NCBI RefSeq assembly: GCF_008271655.1
Contig: NZ_VKKX01000044.1
Coordinates: 109,763 to 173,762 of the forward strand
Reading direction: 5' to 3'
Length of the DNA stretch: 64,000 nt
Source: Gemmobacter caeruleus
Lineage (GTDB): Bacteria > Pseudomonadota > Alphaproteobacteria > Rhodobacterales > Rhodobacteraceae
Below the pieces are notes generated by a model. It searched no databases and was not told the DNA's origin. It saw only the letters and a program-made list of their open reading frames with translations. A program made the translations under genes and the position numbers. Positions within the stretch are counted from its first letter, which is position 1. Each line of letters starts with the position of its first letter. Of the stretch, positions 1 to 7,599 are shown in pieces.

Positions 1-446
1 ATGTGGAGGATGACGCGGCGCGTTTTGCCCTGATGAGCTGGTTTTTCGAGGAAAATCTGGCCAGCTTTTCGCCCTATAACGCCGACAATCCGCGCGAGGG
101 GTTCCAGATCATCGGCACCTCGGGCACGGTGACGACGGTGGCGGCCAGTTTCCTGAACCTGCGCCGCTATGACCGGACCAAGGTGGACGGGCTGTCGATG
201 ACCTCGGACCAGATCGACAGCGTGATCCGCGAATATCTCTCGCTCGGCCCCGAGGGCCGGCGCAGCGACCCGCGCATCGGGCGTGACCGGCATTCGCTGA
301 TCATGTCGGGCGCGGCGATTCTTCAGGCCCTGATGCGCATCTGGCCGACCGACCGCCTTTCGGTGGCGGATCGCGGTCTGCGCGAGGGGCTGCTATATGC
401 CCAGATGAGCGCCGATGGCGTTCTCGGAGATGGACCCTACAGATGA
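1..446 (+). CDS. ppx: Ppx/GppA phosphatase family protein, C-terminal part (5' end outside window)
   Basis: This is the last 147 codons of a Ppx/GppA-type exopolyphosphatase/guanosine pentaphosphatase; the frame is open at the left edge, so the N-terminal half of the ASKHA fold is missing. Visible family signatures are the glycine-rich phosphate-binding stretch GTSGTVTT, the segment [16 protein letters not shown], and the C-terminal [13 protein letters not shown]. Known members hydrolyse inorganic polyphosphate or pppGpp in the cytosol and so link phosphate storage to the stringent response; which substrate applies here cannot be told. The stop codon overlaps the next start as ATGA, so rlmE is probably translationally coupled, an arrangement I regard as usual in Rhodobacterales. 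Confidence 0.88.
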   Translation, partial: VEDDAARFALMSWFFEENLASFSPYNADNPREGFQIIGTSGTVTTVAASFLNLRRYDRTKVDGLSMTSDQIDSVIREYLSLGPEGRRSDPRIGRDRHSLIMSGAAILQALMRIWPTDRLSVADRGLREGLLYAQMSADGVLGDGPYR

Positions 447-1204
447 AGACACCTTCCAAGTCCGGCGACGGCAAGAATAGTTCGGGGCGCGGCCAGCGTG
501 ACCTGCGCGTCAAGGTCAAGACCGCCAAGGGGCGGAAACTATCCTCGACGCTCTGGCTCGAACGGCAGTTGAACGACCCCTATGTGCAGCGCGCCAAGCG
601 CGAGGGCTATCGCGGTCGCGCGGCGTTCAAGATCATGGAACTGGACGACCGCTATGGTTTTCTGAAGCCGGGGGCGCGGGTCGTCGATCTGGGCTGCGCG
701 CCGGGCGGCTGGTGCCAGGTGGCGGTGCCCCGCATCAATGCCCTGGGCGAGAACAGCAGGAAACCGCAGGGCCGCATCATCGGCGTCGATCTGCAAGAGG
801 TGGAGCCGATCGCCGGGGTGGAGCTGCACCAGCTCGATTTCCTGTCCGATGACGCGGATGAAAAGGTCAAATCCTGGCTGGGCGGGCGTGCGGATGTGGT
901 GATGTCGGACATGGCCGCCGCCGCCTCGGGGCACAAGGGCACCGATCACCTGCGCATCATCGCACTGATCGAGGCGGCGCTGGCCTTTGCCTTTGACGTG
1001 CTGGAGGATGACGGCACCTTTGTCGCCAAGGTGCTGGCCGGCGGCGCGGAAAACGAGATGCAGACGATCCTGAAGCGCAACTTCAAGAAGGTCGCGAATG
1101 TCAAACCGCCCGCCAGCCGGTCGGACAGTTCCGAGAAATTCGTGGTCGCCATGGGCTATCGCGGCCGGCAGGCCGACCCCGCGCCCGAGGATGACGGGAT
1201 GTGA
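443..1204 (+). CDS. rlmE: 23S rRNA (uridine-2'-O-)-methyltransferase RlmE (FtsJ/RrmJ)
   Basis: A 253-aa FtsJ-family SAM-dependent methyltransferase, expected to 2'-O-methylate U2552 (E. coli numbering) of 23S rRNA in late 50S assembly. The SAM-binding loop [15 protein letters not shown] lies near residues 80-95. The K-D-K-E catalytic tetrad can be placed: K63 in [12 protein letters not shown] in [14 protein letters not shown] in [12 protein letters not shown] in [13 protein letters not shown]. The basic N-terminal 40 residues (many K/R) form a tail longer than in E. coli RrmJ and may add RNA contacts (inference). The start overlaps the ppx stop by 4 nt, and a strong bidirectional terminator follows directly. 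Confidence 0.95.
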   Translation: MKTPSKSGDGKNSSGRGQRDLRVKVKTAKGRKLSSTLWLERQLNDPYVQRAKREGYRGRAAFKIMELDDRYGFLKPGARVVDLGCAPGGWCQVAVPRINALGENSRKPQGRIIGVDLQEVEPIAGVELHQLDFLSDDADEKVKSWLGGRADVVMSDMAAAASGHKGTDHLRIIALIEAALAFAFDVLEDDGTFVAKVLAGGAENEMQTILKRNFKKVANVKPPASRSDSSEKFVVAMGYRGRQADPAPEDDGM

Positions 1205-1208
1205 CACG

Positions 1209-1237
1209 AAAAAGGGCGCCCGAGGGCGCCCTTTTTT
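1209..1237. terminator. Bidirectional rho-independent terminator between convergent genes
   Basis: A run of five A, a 7-bp GC stem (GGGCGCC / GGCGCCC, 1214-1220 with 1225-1231) with a 4-nt loop, then six T. The A and T flanks make it work for both rlmE (+) and the DUF882 gene (-). Confidence 0.9.
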
Positions 1238-1261
1238 CTGCCGGTCTGCCGAAAGGGGCGG

Positions 1262-1831
1262 TCAGCCGCCCCAGTGCCGCACCGGGCCGCAATCCATATG
1301 CACGAAATTCGACCCGGAATAGCGCCCGACCCCGCCCGAGGCGCAGGCCTCAGCCGCGCGGGCCATCTGCCCGACCGAGCGCGATTTCAGCCGCAGGTCG
1401 GCCGCCTGGCCCTTCATATGCAGCGAATTCTTGGCAACGCCGCTGGATTTCGACCGCAGCATCGCATTGGTGCGCGGGCTGCGATAGCCCGAGAGCAGCA
1501 TGAAGGGTTCGGACACGTCAAGCAGCCGATGCGAGGCCGCCATGATATCGACGGTGCGGGGGTCCATGGTCATGGAGTCATCCGTGCGCCAGTCGCGCAT
1601 GAAGTGATTGATTTCAACCAGAACTTCCTTGATGTATTTGCCTTCGATCCAATAGATCGTGTCCATGCTTTCGCCGGTGCGCCCCGAATACATGCGGATG
1701 CGGCGAATGTCGCCGGCGCCCCGCAGCAGGCCGAAAGCGTTGGAATAGGTCGGTGCGGCGACGGCGGCCGTCGCTGCAAACACGCCAAGAAGGCCCCGCC
1801 GCGAAAACCCGGTTTGCGCAAGTCTGGTCAT
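1262..1831 (-). CDS. Tat-exported DUF882/YcbK-like peptidase M15-type protein
   Basis: A 189-aa protein with a twin-arginine signal peptide (SRRGLLG at about residues 10-16, then an Ala-rich hydrophobic stretch). The mature part resembles DUF882/YcbK, a branch of the peptidase M15 (VanX/VanY) superfamily. Metal-binding motifs are visible as LHMKGQAADL (H and D) and FVHMDCG (H, D) near the C-terminus. It probably acts on peptidoglycan peptides in the periplasm; substrate and activity are inferred from the superfamily. It runs convergently to rlmE and divergently from an L,D-transpeptidase gene, so the two flanking transcripts may be a cell-wall pair. An AGGGACAGG-type ribosome-binding region precedes the ATG. 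Confidence 0.88.
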   Translation of the reverse strand: MTRLAQTGFSRRGLLGVFAATAAVAAPTYSNAFGLLRGAGDIRRIRMYSGRTGESMDTIYWIEGKYIKEVLVEINHFMRDWRTDDSMTMDPRTVDIMAASHRLLDVSEPFMLLSGYRSPRTNAMLRSKSSGVAKNSLHMKGQAADLRLKSRSVGQMARAAEACASGGVGRYSGSNFVHMDCGPVRHWGG

Positions 1832-2149
1832 GAAAGCCTGTCCCTCGGTCTTCTACCGCATGTGCCTGCGGTTCCTGCCACTTTCCTCAAGTGCCTTTAT
1901 CTTATGGCACAGGACGAATCGCAACAGAAGCGCAAGTTTGCTCTCCGCTGCCCATCTGACACCCGATCGGCAAAGATTTGCTGAATCCGAAAATGCGTGG
2001 GAACCGTTTCAAGCCAGGTTCCGCTCTGTTGCCCAAATGTGACAAAATAGCCCCTTGCCTGCGTCCCGGCGGCCACCCTCACGGCGGTTGTGAATGGACT
2101 CGCCCCCGGAAATCCCGGAAATTGGAGAGACGTTCTTGCCGAGGATCCG
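1832..2149. other. Divergent intergenic region (DUF882 / L,D-transpeptidase)
   Basis: No gene is supported here. It must hold the promoters of both flanking divergent genes. It is richer in A/T than the coding DNA, and 2105-2122 is an exact tandem 9-bp repeat of CCCGGAAAT just before the ribosome-binding region of the rightward gene. I could not assign -35/-10 boxes with confidence. Confidence 0.5.
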
Positions 2150-3757
2150 ATGCCTGTTTTTTCCGCCCCGTTTCGCCGCCCGCATCTGACATTTGCGCTT
2201 GCGCTGGCTGTCTGTGGGGCCTTTGCGGCGCCCGGTGCGGCCCAGGTCATCGACCCTTTCACCCAATCGCTTGCCGTGGCCGCCGCCGAGGATGAGGCGA
2301 TCGCAAGCTTTTACGCGGCGCGCGCCTATCAGCCGGTCTGGACCGGCGCCGCCGATGCGGAGCGGCGTCAGCAGCTTCTGGCGGCCTTTGTGACGGCGGC
2401 CGATCACGGGCTGCCGGTGCAGCGCTATGATGCGCGCGCGCTGGCCGATGCCTTTCGCGCCGCGGTGACCGAAGGCGATCGTGGCCGGCTGGAGGTGCGG
2501 ATGACCCGCGCCTACCTGACCTTCGTGCATGACCTGCATTCCGGCGTGCTGGACCCCAAGCGGATCGACCCGACCATCGTGCGGGATCTGCCGCGCATTC
2601 CGGCAGCGGCATCGCTGGCCGCGATCACCGGGCCGGATTTTCAGGGCTGGCTGGCCGCGCTGCCGCCTTCGGCGCCAGCCTATGCGCAACTGATCAAGGC
2701 CAAGCTTCGGCTGGAGGGCCAGATCGCCAAGGGTGGATGGGGGCCGGCGCTGGCCAAGACCACGCTGCAACCGGGCAGCAGCGGCGAGGCGGTGGTGGCG
2801 CTGCGCGACCGGCTGGTCGCCATGGGCTATCTCGGGCGGTCCTCCACCCGCGAATTTGACGGCGAAGTGCAAAAGGCGGTGCAGCGGTTCCAGGTAAGCC
2901 ACGGGCTTGAACCCGATGGAATTGCTGATGAATCCACGATTGCCGAGATCAATGTCGCCCCCGAGGCGCGGCTGCAATCCGTGCTGGTCGCGCTGGAACG
3001 CGAACGCTGGATCAACATCCCGCGCGGCAAGCGCCATATCTGGGTCAATCTCACCGATTTCACCGCCCGCATCATGGATGACGGCAAGGAAACCTTCGTC
3101 ACCCGTGCCGTGATCGGCAAGGAGGTGAAGGACCAGCGCACGCCCGAATTCTCGGACGAGATGGAATATATGGTCGTGAACCCGAGCTGGTCGGTGCCGC
3201 GCTCCATCACGACCAAGGAATATCTGCCGCTTTTGAAGAAAAACCCCAATGCCGCCGGGCATTTGCAGATCGTGGATCGCAATGGCCGGGTGGTCAGCCG
3301 GGGGTCGGTGAATTTCGGCAAATATACCGCCGCGAATTTCCCCTTTGCCATGCGTCAGCCGCCCTCGGATGGCAACGCGCTTGGGCTGGTGAAGTTCATG
3401 TTCCCCAATCAGTGGAACATCTATCTGCATGATACGCCGTCGAAATCCCTGTTCGACCGCGAAGTGCGCGCCTTCAGCCATGGTTGTATCCGGCTGGGGC
3501 AGCCCTTTGAATTCGCGCAGGCGCTGCTGGCGGTGCAAAGCGACGATCCGGTCGGCATGTTCAAGGCAGCCCTTTCCAGCGGCCGCGAACAGGCGCTGAA
3601 GCTGGAACAGCATGTGCCGGTGCATCTGGTCTATTTTACCGCTTTCCCCGGCGCCAAGGGCGAAATGAACTATCGCCGCGACATTTACGGCCGCGACGCG
3701 CTGATCCATGACGCGCTGATCGAGGCCGGGGTGGCGCCGGGCGGTCATCAGGGCTAA
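2150..3757 (+). CDS. L,D-transpeptidase (YcbB/LdtD-like, YkuD domain)
   Basis: About 535 aa, secreted. The start at 2150 is chosen because the protein then opens with a clean signal peptide (FRRPHLTFALALAVCGAFAAPGAA starts near residue 8) and GAGG lies 5 nt upstream; an in-frame GTG at 2090 would add 20 residues that spoil the signal. Order: signal peptide, helical N-terminal domain, peptidoglycan-binding repeat (LQPGSSGEAVVALRDRL, about residue 205), YkuD catalytic domain with the active-site motif HGCIRL near residue 443 (Cys nucleophile, His). Known enzymes make 3-3 cross-links between meso-DAP residues or attach lipoproteins to peptidoglycan. Length fits the large YcbB type rather than the short ErfK type. 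A 39-nt gap separates it from lpxD. Confidence 0.92.
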   Translation: MPVFSAPFRRPHLTFALALAVCGAFAAPGAAQVIDPFTQSLAVAAAEDEAIASFYAARAYQPVWTGAADAERRQQLLAAFVTAADHGLPVQRYDARALADAFRAAVTEGDRGRLEVRMTRAYLTFVHDLHSGVLDPKRIDPTIVRDLPRIPAAASLAAITGPDFQGWLAALPPSAPAYAQLIKAKLRLEGQIAKGGWGPALAKTTLQPGSSGEAVVALRDRLVAMGYLGRSSTREFDGEVQKAVQRFQVSHGLEPDGIADESTIAEINVAPEARLQSVLVALERERWINIPRGKRHIWVNLTDFTARIMDDGKETFVTRAVIGKEVKDQRTPEFSDEMEYMVVNPSWSVPRSITTKEYLPLLKKNPNAAGHLQIVDRNGRVVSRGSVNFGKYTAANFPFAMRQPPSDGNALGLVKFMFPNQWNIYLHDTPSKSLFDREVRAFSHGCIRLGQPFEFAQALLAVQSDDPVGMFKAALSSGREQALKLEQHVPVHLVYFTAFPGAKGEMNYRRDIYGRDALIHDALIEAGVAPGGHQG

Positions 3758-3796
3758 ATCAGGGGCGGGGCCGGTTGCCCCGCTGATGAGGGTGCC

Positions 3797-4876
3797 ATGA
3801 GCTATACGATCCGGGAAATTGCGGCGGCGCTTGGCGCCGAGGCGGCAGGCGATCTGGAACTGCGCGTGTCGCGCGCGGCCGAGCCGCAGGCGGCGGGGCC
3901 GCAGGATCTGGCACTGGCGATGGACCCGAAATATGCCGAAGGGCTGCGCGCCGGCGCCGCAGAGGCGGCGATGCTGTGGCCGGGGGCCGACTGGCAGTCG
4001 CTGGGCCTGAAGGCCGCGCTTTTCGCCCCGCGTTCGCGTCTGGCGATGGCGGGCCTCAGCCGGATGATGGATCCTGGCCCCGAGATCGCGCCAGGCATCC
4101 ATGCCAGCGCGGTGATCGACCCGAGCGCCGAGATCGGCGCCGAGGCCGCCATTGGCCCCTTTGTGGTGATCGGGCGGGACGTGCGGATCGGCGCGCGGGC
4201 GCGGATCGCCAGCCATGTCAGCATTTCCGAAGGCGCCTCAATCGGTTGCGATGCGTTACTCATGCAGGGTGTGCGGATCGGGTCGCAGGTTACCATCGGC
4301 GACCGCTTCATCGGGCAGCCGGGCTGCGTGATCGGGGGCGACGGGTTTTCCTTCGTCACGCCGGAAAAGAGCGGGGTAGAGGAAATCCGCGCAACCCTTG
4401 GACATCGCGACGAAATCCGCGAACAGACCTGGACGCGGATCCACAGCCTGGGCGCTGTGACGCTGGGCGATGACGTGGAGGTCGGCGCCAATGCCACCAT
4501 CGACAAGGGCACGATCCGCGACACCTCGGTCGGGCGCGGCAGCAAGATCGACAATCTGGTGCATCTGGGCCATAACGTGCAGGTCGGCGAGGATTGCCTG
4601 ATCTGCGGCCAGGTTGGCGTTGCCGGATCGACCCGGATCGGCAATCGCGTGGTGCTGGCGGGGCAATGTGGGGTCAGCGACAACATCTTTGTCGGCGATG
4701 ACGTGATCGCGGGCGGGTCGTCCAAGATCTTTACCAATGTGCCGGCGGGTCGGGTGATCCTGGGCAATCCGGCGGTGAAGATGGAAACCCAGGTCGAGAT
4801 CAACAAGGCGCTGCGCCGCCTCCCGCGTCTGGCGGCAACGGTGGCCGAGCTTCAGAAACTTGTTTCAAAACTGTGA
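3797..4876 (+). CDS. lpxD: UDP-3-O-acylglucosamine N-acyltransferase LpxD
   Basis: A 359-aa member of the left-handed beta-helix acyltransferases; it adds the 3-hydroxyacyl chain to N2 of UDP-3-O-acyl-glucosamine in lipid A synthesis, using acyl-ACP. The N-terminal uridine-binding domain is followed by many hexapeptide repeats (for example IGPFVVIGRDVRIG, VGEDCLICGQVGVAG). The catalytic His is in NLVHLGHNVQVGED near residue 257. Length matches the family (about 340-360). It is not in the usual bamA-lpxD-fabZ-lpxA cluster; instead it is followed within 42 nt by an acyl carrier protein and a ketoacyl synthase, suggesting that those two serve a special lipid A acyl chain (inference). Confidence 0.95.
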   Translation: MSYTIREIAAALGAEAAGDLELRVSRAAEPQAAGPQDLALAMDPKYAEGLRAGAAEAAMLWPGADWQSLGLKAALFAPRSRLAMAGLSRMMDPGPEIAPGIHASAVIDPSAEIGAEAAIGPFVVIGRDVRIGARARIASHVSISEGASIGCDALLMQGVRIGSQVTIGDRFIGQPGCVIGGDGFSFVTPEKSGVEEIRATLGHRDEIREQTWTRIHSLGAVTLGDDVEVGANATIDKGTIRDTSVGRGSKIDNLVHLGHNVQVGEDCLICGQVGVAGSTRIGNRVVLAGQCGVSDNIFVGDDVIAGGSSKIFTNVPAGRVILGNPAVKMETQVEINKALRRLPRLAATVAELQKLVSKL

Positions 4877-4918
4877 GATGACCCCCATATCTTCCCGGCA
4901 AGGGATCAGGAGGTGCAT

Positions 4919-5188
4919 ATGACGCAGAACGTGACCGAGCGGGTGATCGCCATTCTGGCCGATCAGGCGATGATGGATCCGGCGGCGATCCGGCTGGAGG
5001 ATACGCTGGCGGATCTGGGGCTCGACAGTCTGGGGCTGGTGGAAAGCCTGTTCGCCCTTGAGGAGGCGTTCGACATTTCGGTGCCGTTCAACGCCAATGA
5101 GCCGGCCAAGTCGGATTTCGACCTGTCGTCGGTCGCCGCGATCATCGCGGCGGTGGAGGGGCTGGTCGCCGAAGCGCGGGCCGCATGA
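4919..5188 (+). CDS. Acyl carrier protein linked to lpxD
   Basis: An 89-aa ACP. The motif LGLDSLGLVE carries the serine (S37) expected to receive 4'-phosphopantetheine, followed by an acidic helix II (ESLFALEEAFDI). The ATG at 4919 is preferred over a GTG 6 nt upstream because AGGAGG sits exactly 5 nt before it. It differs from a canonical AcpP (the typical DSLDTVEL sequence is DSLGLVESL here), so it is probably a specialised ACP. The stop overlaps the next start (ATGA), so ACP and ketoacyl synthase should be made in a fixed ratio. Similar dedicated ACPs such as AcpXL supply long acyl chains to lipid A in Rhizobiales; homology to AcpXL itself is not obvious by eye. Confidence 0.9.
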   Translation: MTQNVTERVIAILADQAMMDPAAIRLEDTLADLGLDSLGLVESLFALEEAFDISVPFNANEPAKSDFDLSSVAAIIAAVEGLVAEARAA

Positions 5189-6396
5189 GGCGGGTCGTCA
5201 TCACCGGGGCGGGCACGATCAACGCGCTGGCGCGCGACGTGCCCGGAACCCTGGCCGCCTTTCGCGAGGGGCGCTGCGGCATCGGCCCGCTGGAGTTTCG
5301 CGATGTGGAGCGCCTGTCGATCCAGATCGGCGGGCAGGTGCGGGACTGGAACCCGGAACAGCACTTCAACCGCCAACAACTTGTCATCTATGACAAATTC
5401 ACGCAGTTCACCCTGCTCGCCGCCCGCGAGGCCGTGGCGCAGTCGGGGCTGAATTTCGACGGCCATCTGGGCTATGAGGCCGGTGTCGTGCTGGGCACCG
5501 CCGGCGGGGGCGTCAACACCTGGGACGAGAATTACCGCACGGTCTATGAGGAGGGGAAGAACCGCGTTCACCCCTTTGTCGTGCCGCGCCTGATGAACAA
5601 TGCCGCCGCCAGCCATCTGTCGATGGAATTCAACCTGCGTGGCCCGGTCTTCACCGTCTCCACCGCCTGCGCCTCCAGCAATCACGCCATGGGGCAAGCC
5701 TTTCAGATGATCCGCGCCGGGCAATGCAAGGCGGTGCTGACCGGCGGGTCGGAATCCATGCTGTGCTTCGGGGGCATCAAGGCGTGGGAGGGGCTGCGCG
5801 TCATGTCAAAGGACGCCTGCCGCCCTTTCAGCCTCAATCGCAACGGGATGGTGCAGGGCGAGGGCGCGGCGGTCTTTGTCTTTGAGGATTACGAACATGC
5901 CGCCCGGCGCGGGGCGGAGATTCTGGCCGAGGTGGCGGGTTTTGCCATGACCTCGGATGCGGGCGATATCGTCATGCCGTCGCAGCAGGGCGCCGCGCGG
6001 GCGATGGCCGGGGCGCTGCGCGATGCGGGGCTGGCGCCCGATGAGGTGGGCTATATCAACGCCCATGGCACGGGCACCGCCGCGAATGACCGCACCGAAT
6101 GCGCGGCGGTGGCCGAGGTGTTCGGCGCGGCGGCGGATCGGGTGATGATCTCCTCCACCAAGGCGATGCACGGGCATCTGATCGGCGGCACCGGCGCGGT
6201 GGAATTGCTGGCCTGCATCATGGCGCTGCGCGACGGCGTGATCGCGCCGACCATCGGCCATGACGAGCCGGACCCGGAATGCGCGCTGGACGTGGTGCCG
6301 AATGTCGCGCGCATGGCGCGGGTGAAGGCGGTTCTGTCCAATGCCTTTGCCTTTGGCGGGCTGAACGCGGTGCTGGCGCTGCGGGCGGCGCCCTGA
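5185..6396 (+). CDS. Beta-ketoacyl-ACP synthase, FabF/KAS II-like
   Basis: A 403-aa thiolase-fold condensing enzyme. The catalytic triad is complete: C162 in VSTACASSNHAMG, H294 in NAHGTGTAANDRTE, and H331 in KAMHGHLIGGTGAVE, with the conserved Lys at 326. It condenses malonyl-ACP with an acyl-ACP to lengthen it by two carbons. It is translationally coupled to the upstream ACP and lies downstream of lpxD, so it probably belongs to a dedicated elongation system for one lipid A or related acyl chain rather than bulk fatty acid synthesis (inference). A terminator follows 20 nt after the stop. Confidence 0.93.
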   Translation: MRRVVITGAGTINALARDVPGTLAAFREGRCGIGPLEFRDVERLSIQIGGQVRDWNPEQHFNRQQLVIYDKFTQFTLLAAREAVAQSGLNFDGHLGYEAGVVLGTAGGGVNTWDENYRTVYEEGKNRVHPFVVPRLMNNAAASHLSMEFNLRGPVFTVSTACASSNHAMGQAFQMIRAGQCKAVLTGGSESMLCFGGIKAWEGLRVMSKDACRPFSLNRNGMVQGEGAAVFVFEDYEHAARRGAEILAEVAGFAMTSDAGDIVMPSQQGAARAMAGALRDAGLAPDEVGYINAHGTGTAANDRTECAAVAEVFGAAADRVMISSTKAMHGHLIGGTGAVELLACIMALRDGVIAPTIGHDEPDPECALDVVPNVARMARVKAVLSNAFAFGGLNAVLALRAAP

Positions 6397-6416
6397 ATGC
6401 GGAAAAGGCGAATGCG

Positions 6417-6446
6417 AAAAGGCCGCGCCGGGGGGGCGCGGCCTTT
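6417..6446. terminator. Bidirectional rho-independent terminator
   Basis: AAAA, then a 9-bp GC stem (GGCCGCGCC at 6421-6429 with GGCGCGGCC at 6435-6443), then TTT. It ends the lpxD-acp-KAS unit on + and the IalB-like gene on -. Confidence 0.85.
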
Positions 6447-6468
6447 CCAATGGGCGATCCCGGGCGCG

Positions 6469-7110
6469 TTACTGCGCGGCCGGCACCGGCATCGAGTCAT
6501 AGGACTTGGTAAAGCCCTTGAGAGAGATCGACAGATTGACCTTCTGGTCGGGGGCGATTACCGGCACGATGGTCATCGTGGCCTTGTTGCCGCCCTTGAG
6601 CGCGGCCAGATCCTCGGCGGTGAAGCCCACGCGGGCGACGCAGCTCTGACGGTCGCACCAGGTATAGGGGTAGATGCGCGGTTTGCCCGAATCGACCTGG
6701 ATCACCAGATTTTCGGTCAGCAGCGTTTCCAGCGGCACCGAGACGGTGGCGCCGGTCACCGCCTTCTGGCCGGTGGCCAGCGGGAAGACCGAGATTTCGG
6801 CGACCGAATTGCCCTTGTCGTCCTTCAGCAGCTGATACATCTGGCAAGGCTCGGTCTGGCCGGCCTCGACGCGGATGCAGCGCATTTCCCAGTCGCCCTC
6901 GGTGCCCTTGAGGTAGACCGAGCCCGGGCCATCGGCCGGCTGGGCCGCTGCGGGGGTCTCGGCCGGGGCGGCCGGGGTGGTTGCCGGTGCTTCGGCGGCG
7001 GGCGTTTCTGTCGGGGCGGGCTGGGTCGTGTCCTGCGCGACAGCGGCGCCTGCGACCAGGCCCAGCGACAGGGCGAAGGCGACGGCCTTGGTCGTGTCAA
7101 TCATCGACAT
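6469..7110 (-). CDS. Invasion-associated locus B (IalB) family protein
   Basis: About 213 aa. The ATG at 7110 is chosen because GAGGA lies about 9 nt upstream; a TTG 6 nt earlier is less likely. Order: signal peptide (AVAFALSLGLVAGAAVAQ), a low-complexity Pro/Ala/Thr linker of about 45 residues, then the IalB domain (WEMRCIRVEAGQTEPCQMYQ) with paired cysteines including YTWCDRQSCVARVGF, likely disulfides in the periplasm. The name comes from Bartonella, but the family is widespread in non-invasive Alphaproteobacteria and its biochemical role is unknown. It is monocistronic, facing the previous operon across a shared terminator. Confidence 0.9.
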   Translation of the reverse strand: MSMIDTTKAVAFALSLGLVAGAAVAQDTTQPAPTETPAAEAPATTPAAPAETPAAAQPADGPGSVYLKGTEGDWEMRCIRVEAGQTEPCQMYQLLKDDKGNSVAEISVFPLATGQKAVTGATVSVPLETLLTENLVIQVDSGKPRIYPYTWCDRQSCVARVGFTAEDLAALKGGNKATMTIVPVIAPDQKVNLSISLKGFTKSYDSMPVPAAQ

Positions 7111-7296
7111 CTGCAATGGTCCTCAAATGATGATGGGGCGGCTTTAGCATGGCGGCCTGCCACTGTCACGCCGGCGCCTGCTGGCAAAGGCCGGTTTCCG
7201 CCGGTTGTGACCGGGGCAAGTGTGCGGCGGCAAAGTAGAAACTCCGGCATGGCCGGCCTGCGGGCAGGGGCGCAGCGGGCCGGGCGTCGGGAATAA

Positions 7297-7364
7297 GAAA
7301 AGGGCCGGCGGTGCCGACCCTTTTCCTGTCTTTATGCTCCCTGTCGGACTGGCCGACTTCATTG
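7297..7364 (-). ncRNA. Candidate small RNA B (about 68 nt)
   Basis: A leftward two-hairpin transcript is predicted. First hairpin: GTCGG/CCGAC (7343-7347 with 7353-7357). Second: a terminator with AAAAGGG (7298-7304) pairing CCCTTTT (7318-7324) and inner CGGC/GCCG (7306-7309, 7313-7316), giving a T-run on the minus strand. A sigma70-like promoter stands at the right distance. No coding sequence is supported in this region. The existence of the RNA is inferred from promoter-hairpin-terminator order only. Confidence 0.45.
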
Positions 7365-7370
7365 AGGCAG

Positions 7371-7411
7371 ACGCTAGTGCCTGTCAGGCCACAGGTCAAC
7401 ACAATTTTGTG
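7371..7411 (-). promoter_or_regulatory. Candidate promoter and operator for small RNA B
   Basis: On the minus strand TTGACC (7399-7394), a 17-nt spacer, and TAGCGT (7376-7371). The -35 matches 5 of 6 consensus bases, the -10 only 3 of 6. An inverted repeat CACAA-TT-TTGTG (7400-7411) abuts the -35 and could be an operator. Confidence 0.4.
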
Positions 7412-7445
7412 CATGACCCTTGCGAGGCTGCGAAATGGCGCGGGC

Positions 7446-7551
7446 GGAAAAAGGCCGCGATCCGCAACGGGATCGCGGCAAGGTCAGAGGGAGGAAGTCA
7501 CACCGGCATCCGACCCGAACGGATGCGGCAAGATGAGGGTGGCACGAAGCG
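7446..7551 (-). ncRNA. Candidate small RNA A (about 106 nt) with anti-Shine-Dalgarno stretch
   Basis: On the minus strand: a good promoter, then a 7-bp hairpin GCATCCG/CGGATGC (7506-7512 with 7520-7526), an unpaired segment CTTCCTCCCTC (7487-7497), then a terminator with a perfect 10-bp stem GCCGCGATCC/GGATCGCGGC (7454-7463 with 7470-7479) and five T on the minus strand (7452-7448). The C/U-rich single-stranded segment could pair with Shine-Dalgarno sequences, as CCUCC motifs do in alphaproteobacterial trans-acting small RNAs. There is no protein gene upstream for this minus-strand terminator to serve, which is the main argument that the RNA is real. Confidence 0.6.
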
Positions 7552-7557
7552 GTTAAC

Positions 7558-7586
7558 ATTGTATTTTCGGGGCGAACCGGCGTCAG
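7558..7586 (-). promoter_or_regulatory. Promoter for small RNA A
   Basis: Minus-strand CTGACG (7586-7581), a spacer of exactly 17 nt, and TACAAT (7563-7558), a 5 of 6 match to the sigma70 -10. It is divergent from, and only a few bases from the ribosome-binding site of, the HerA-like gene. Confidence 0.6.
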
Positions 7587-7599
7587 GCAGGAGATGGAT

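Noticed and set aside
2009-4216. 735-aa minus-strand open frame across the L,D-transpeptidase and lpxD genes
   Set aside because: Composition is His/Arg/Gln-rich as in antisense of GC-rich genes, and it covers two well-recognised genes on the other strand.
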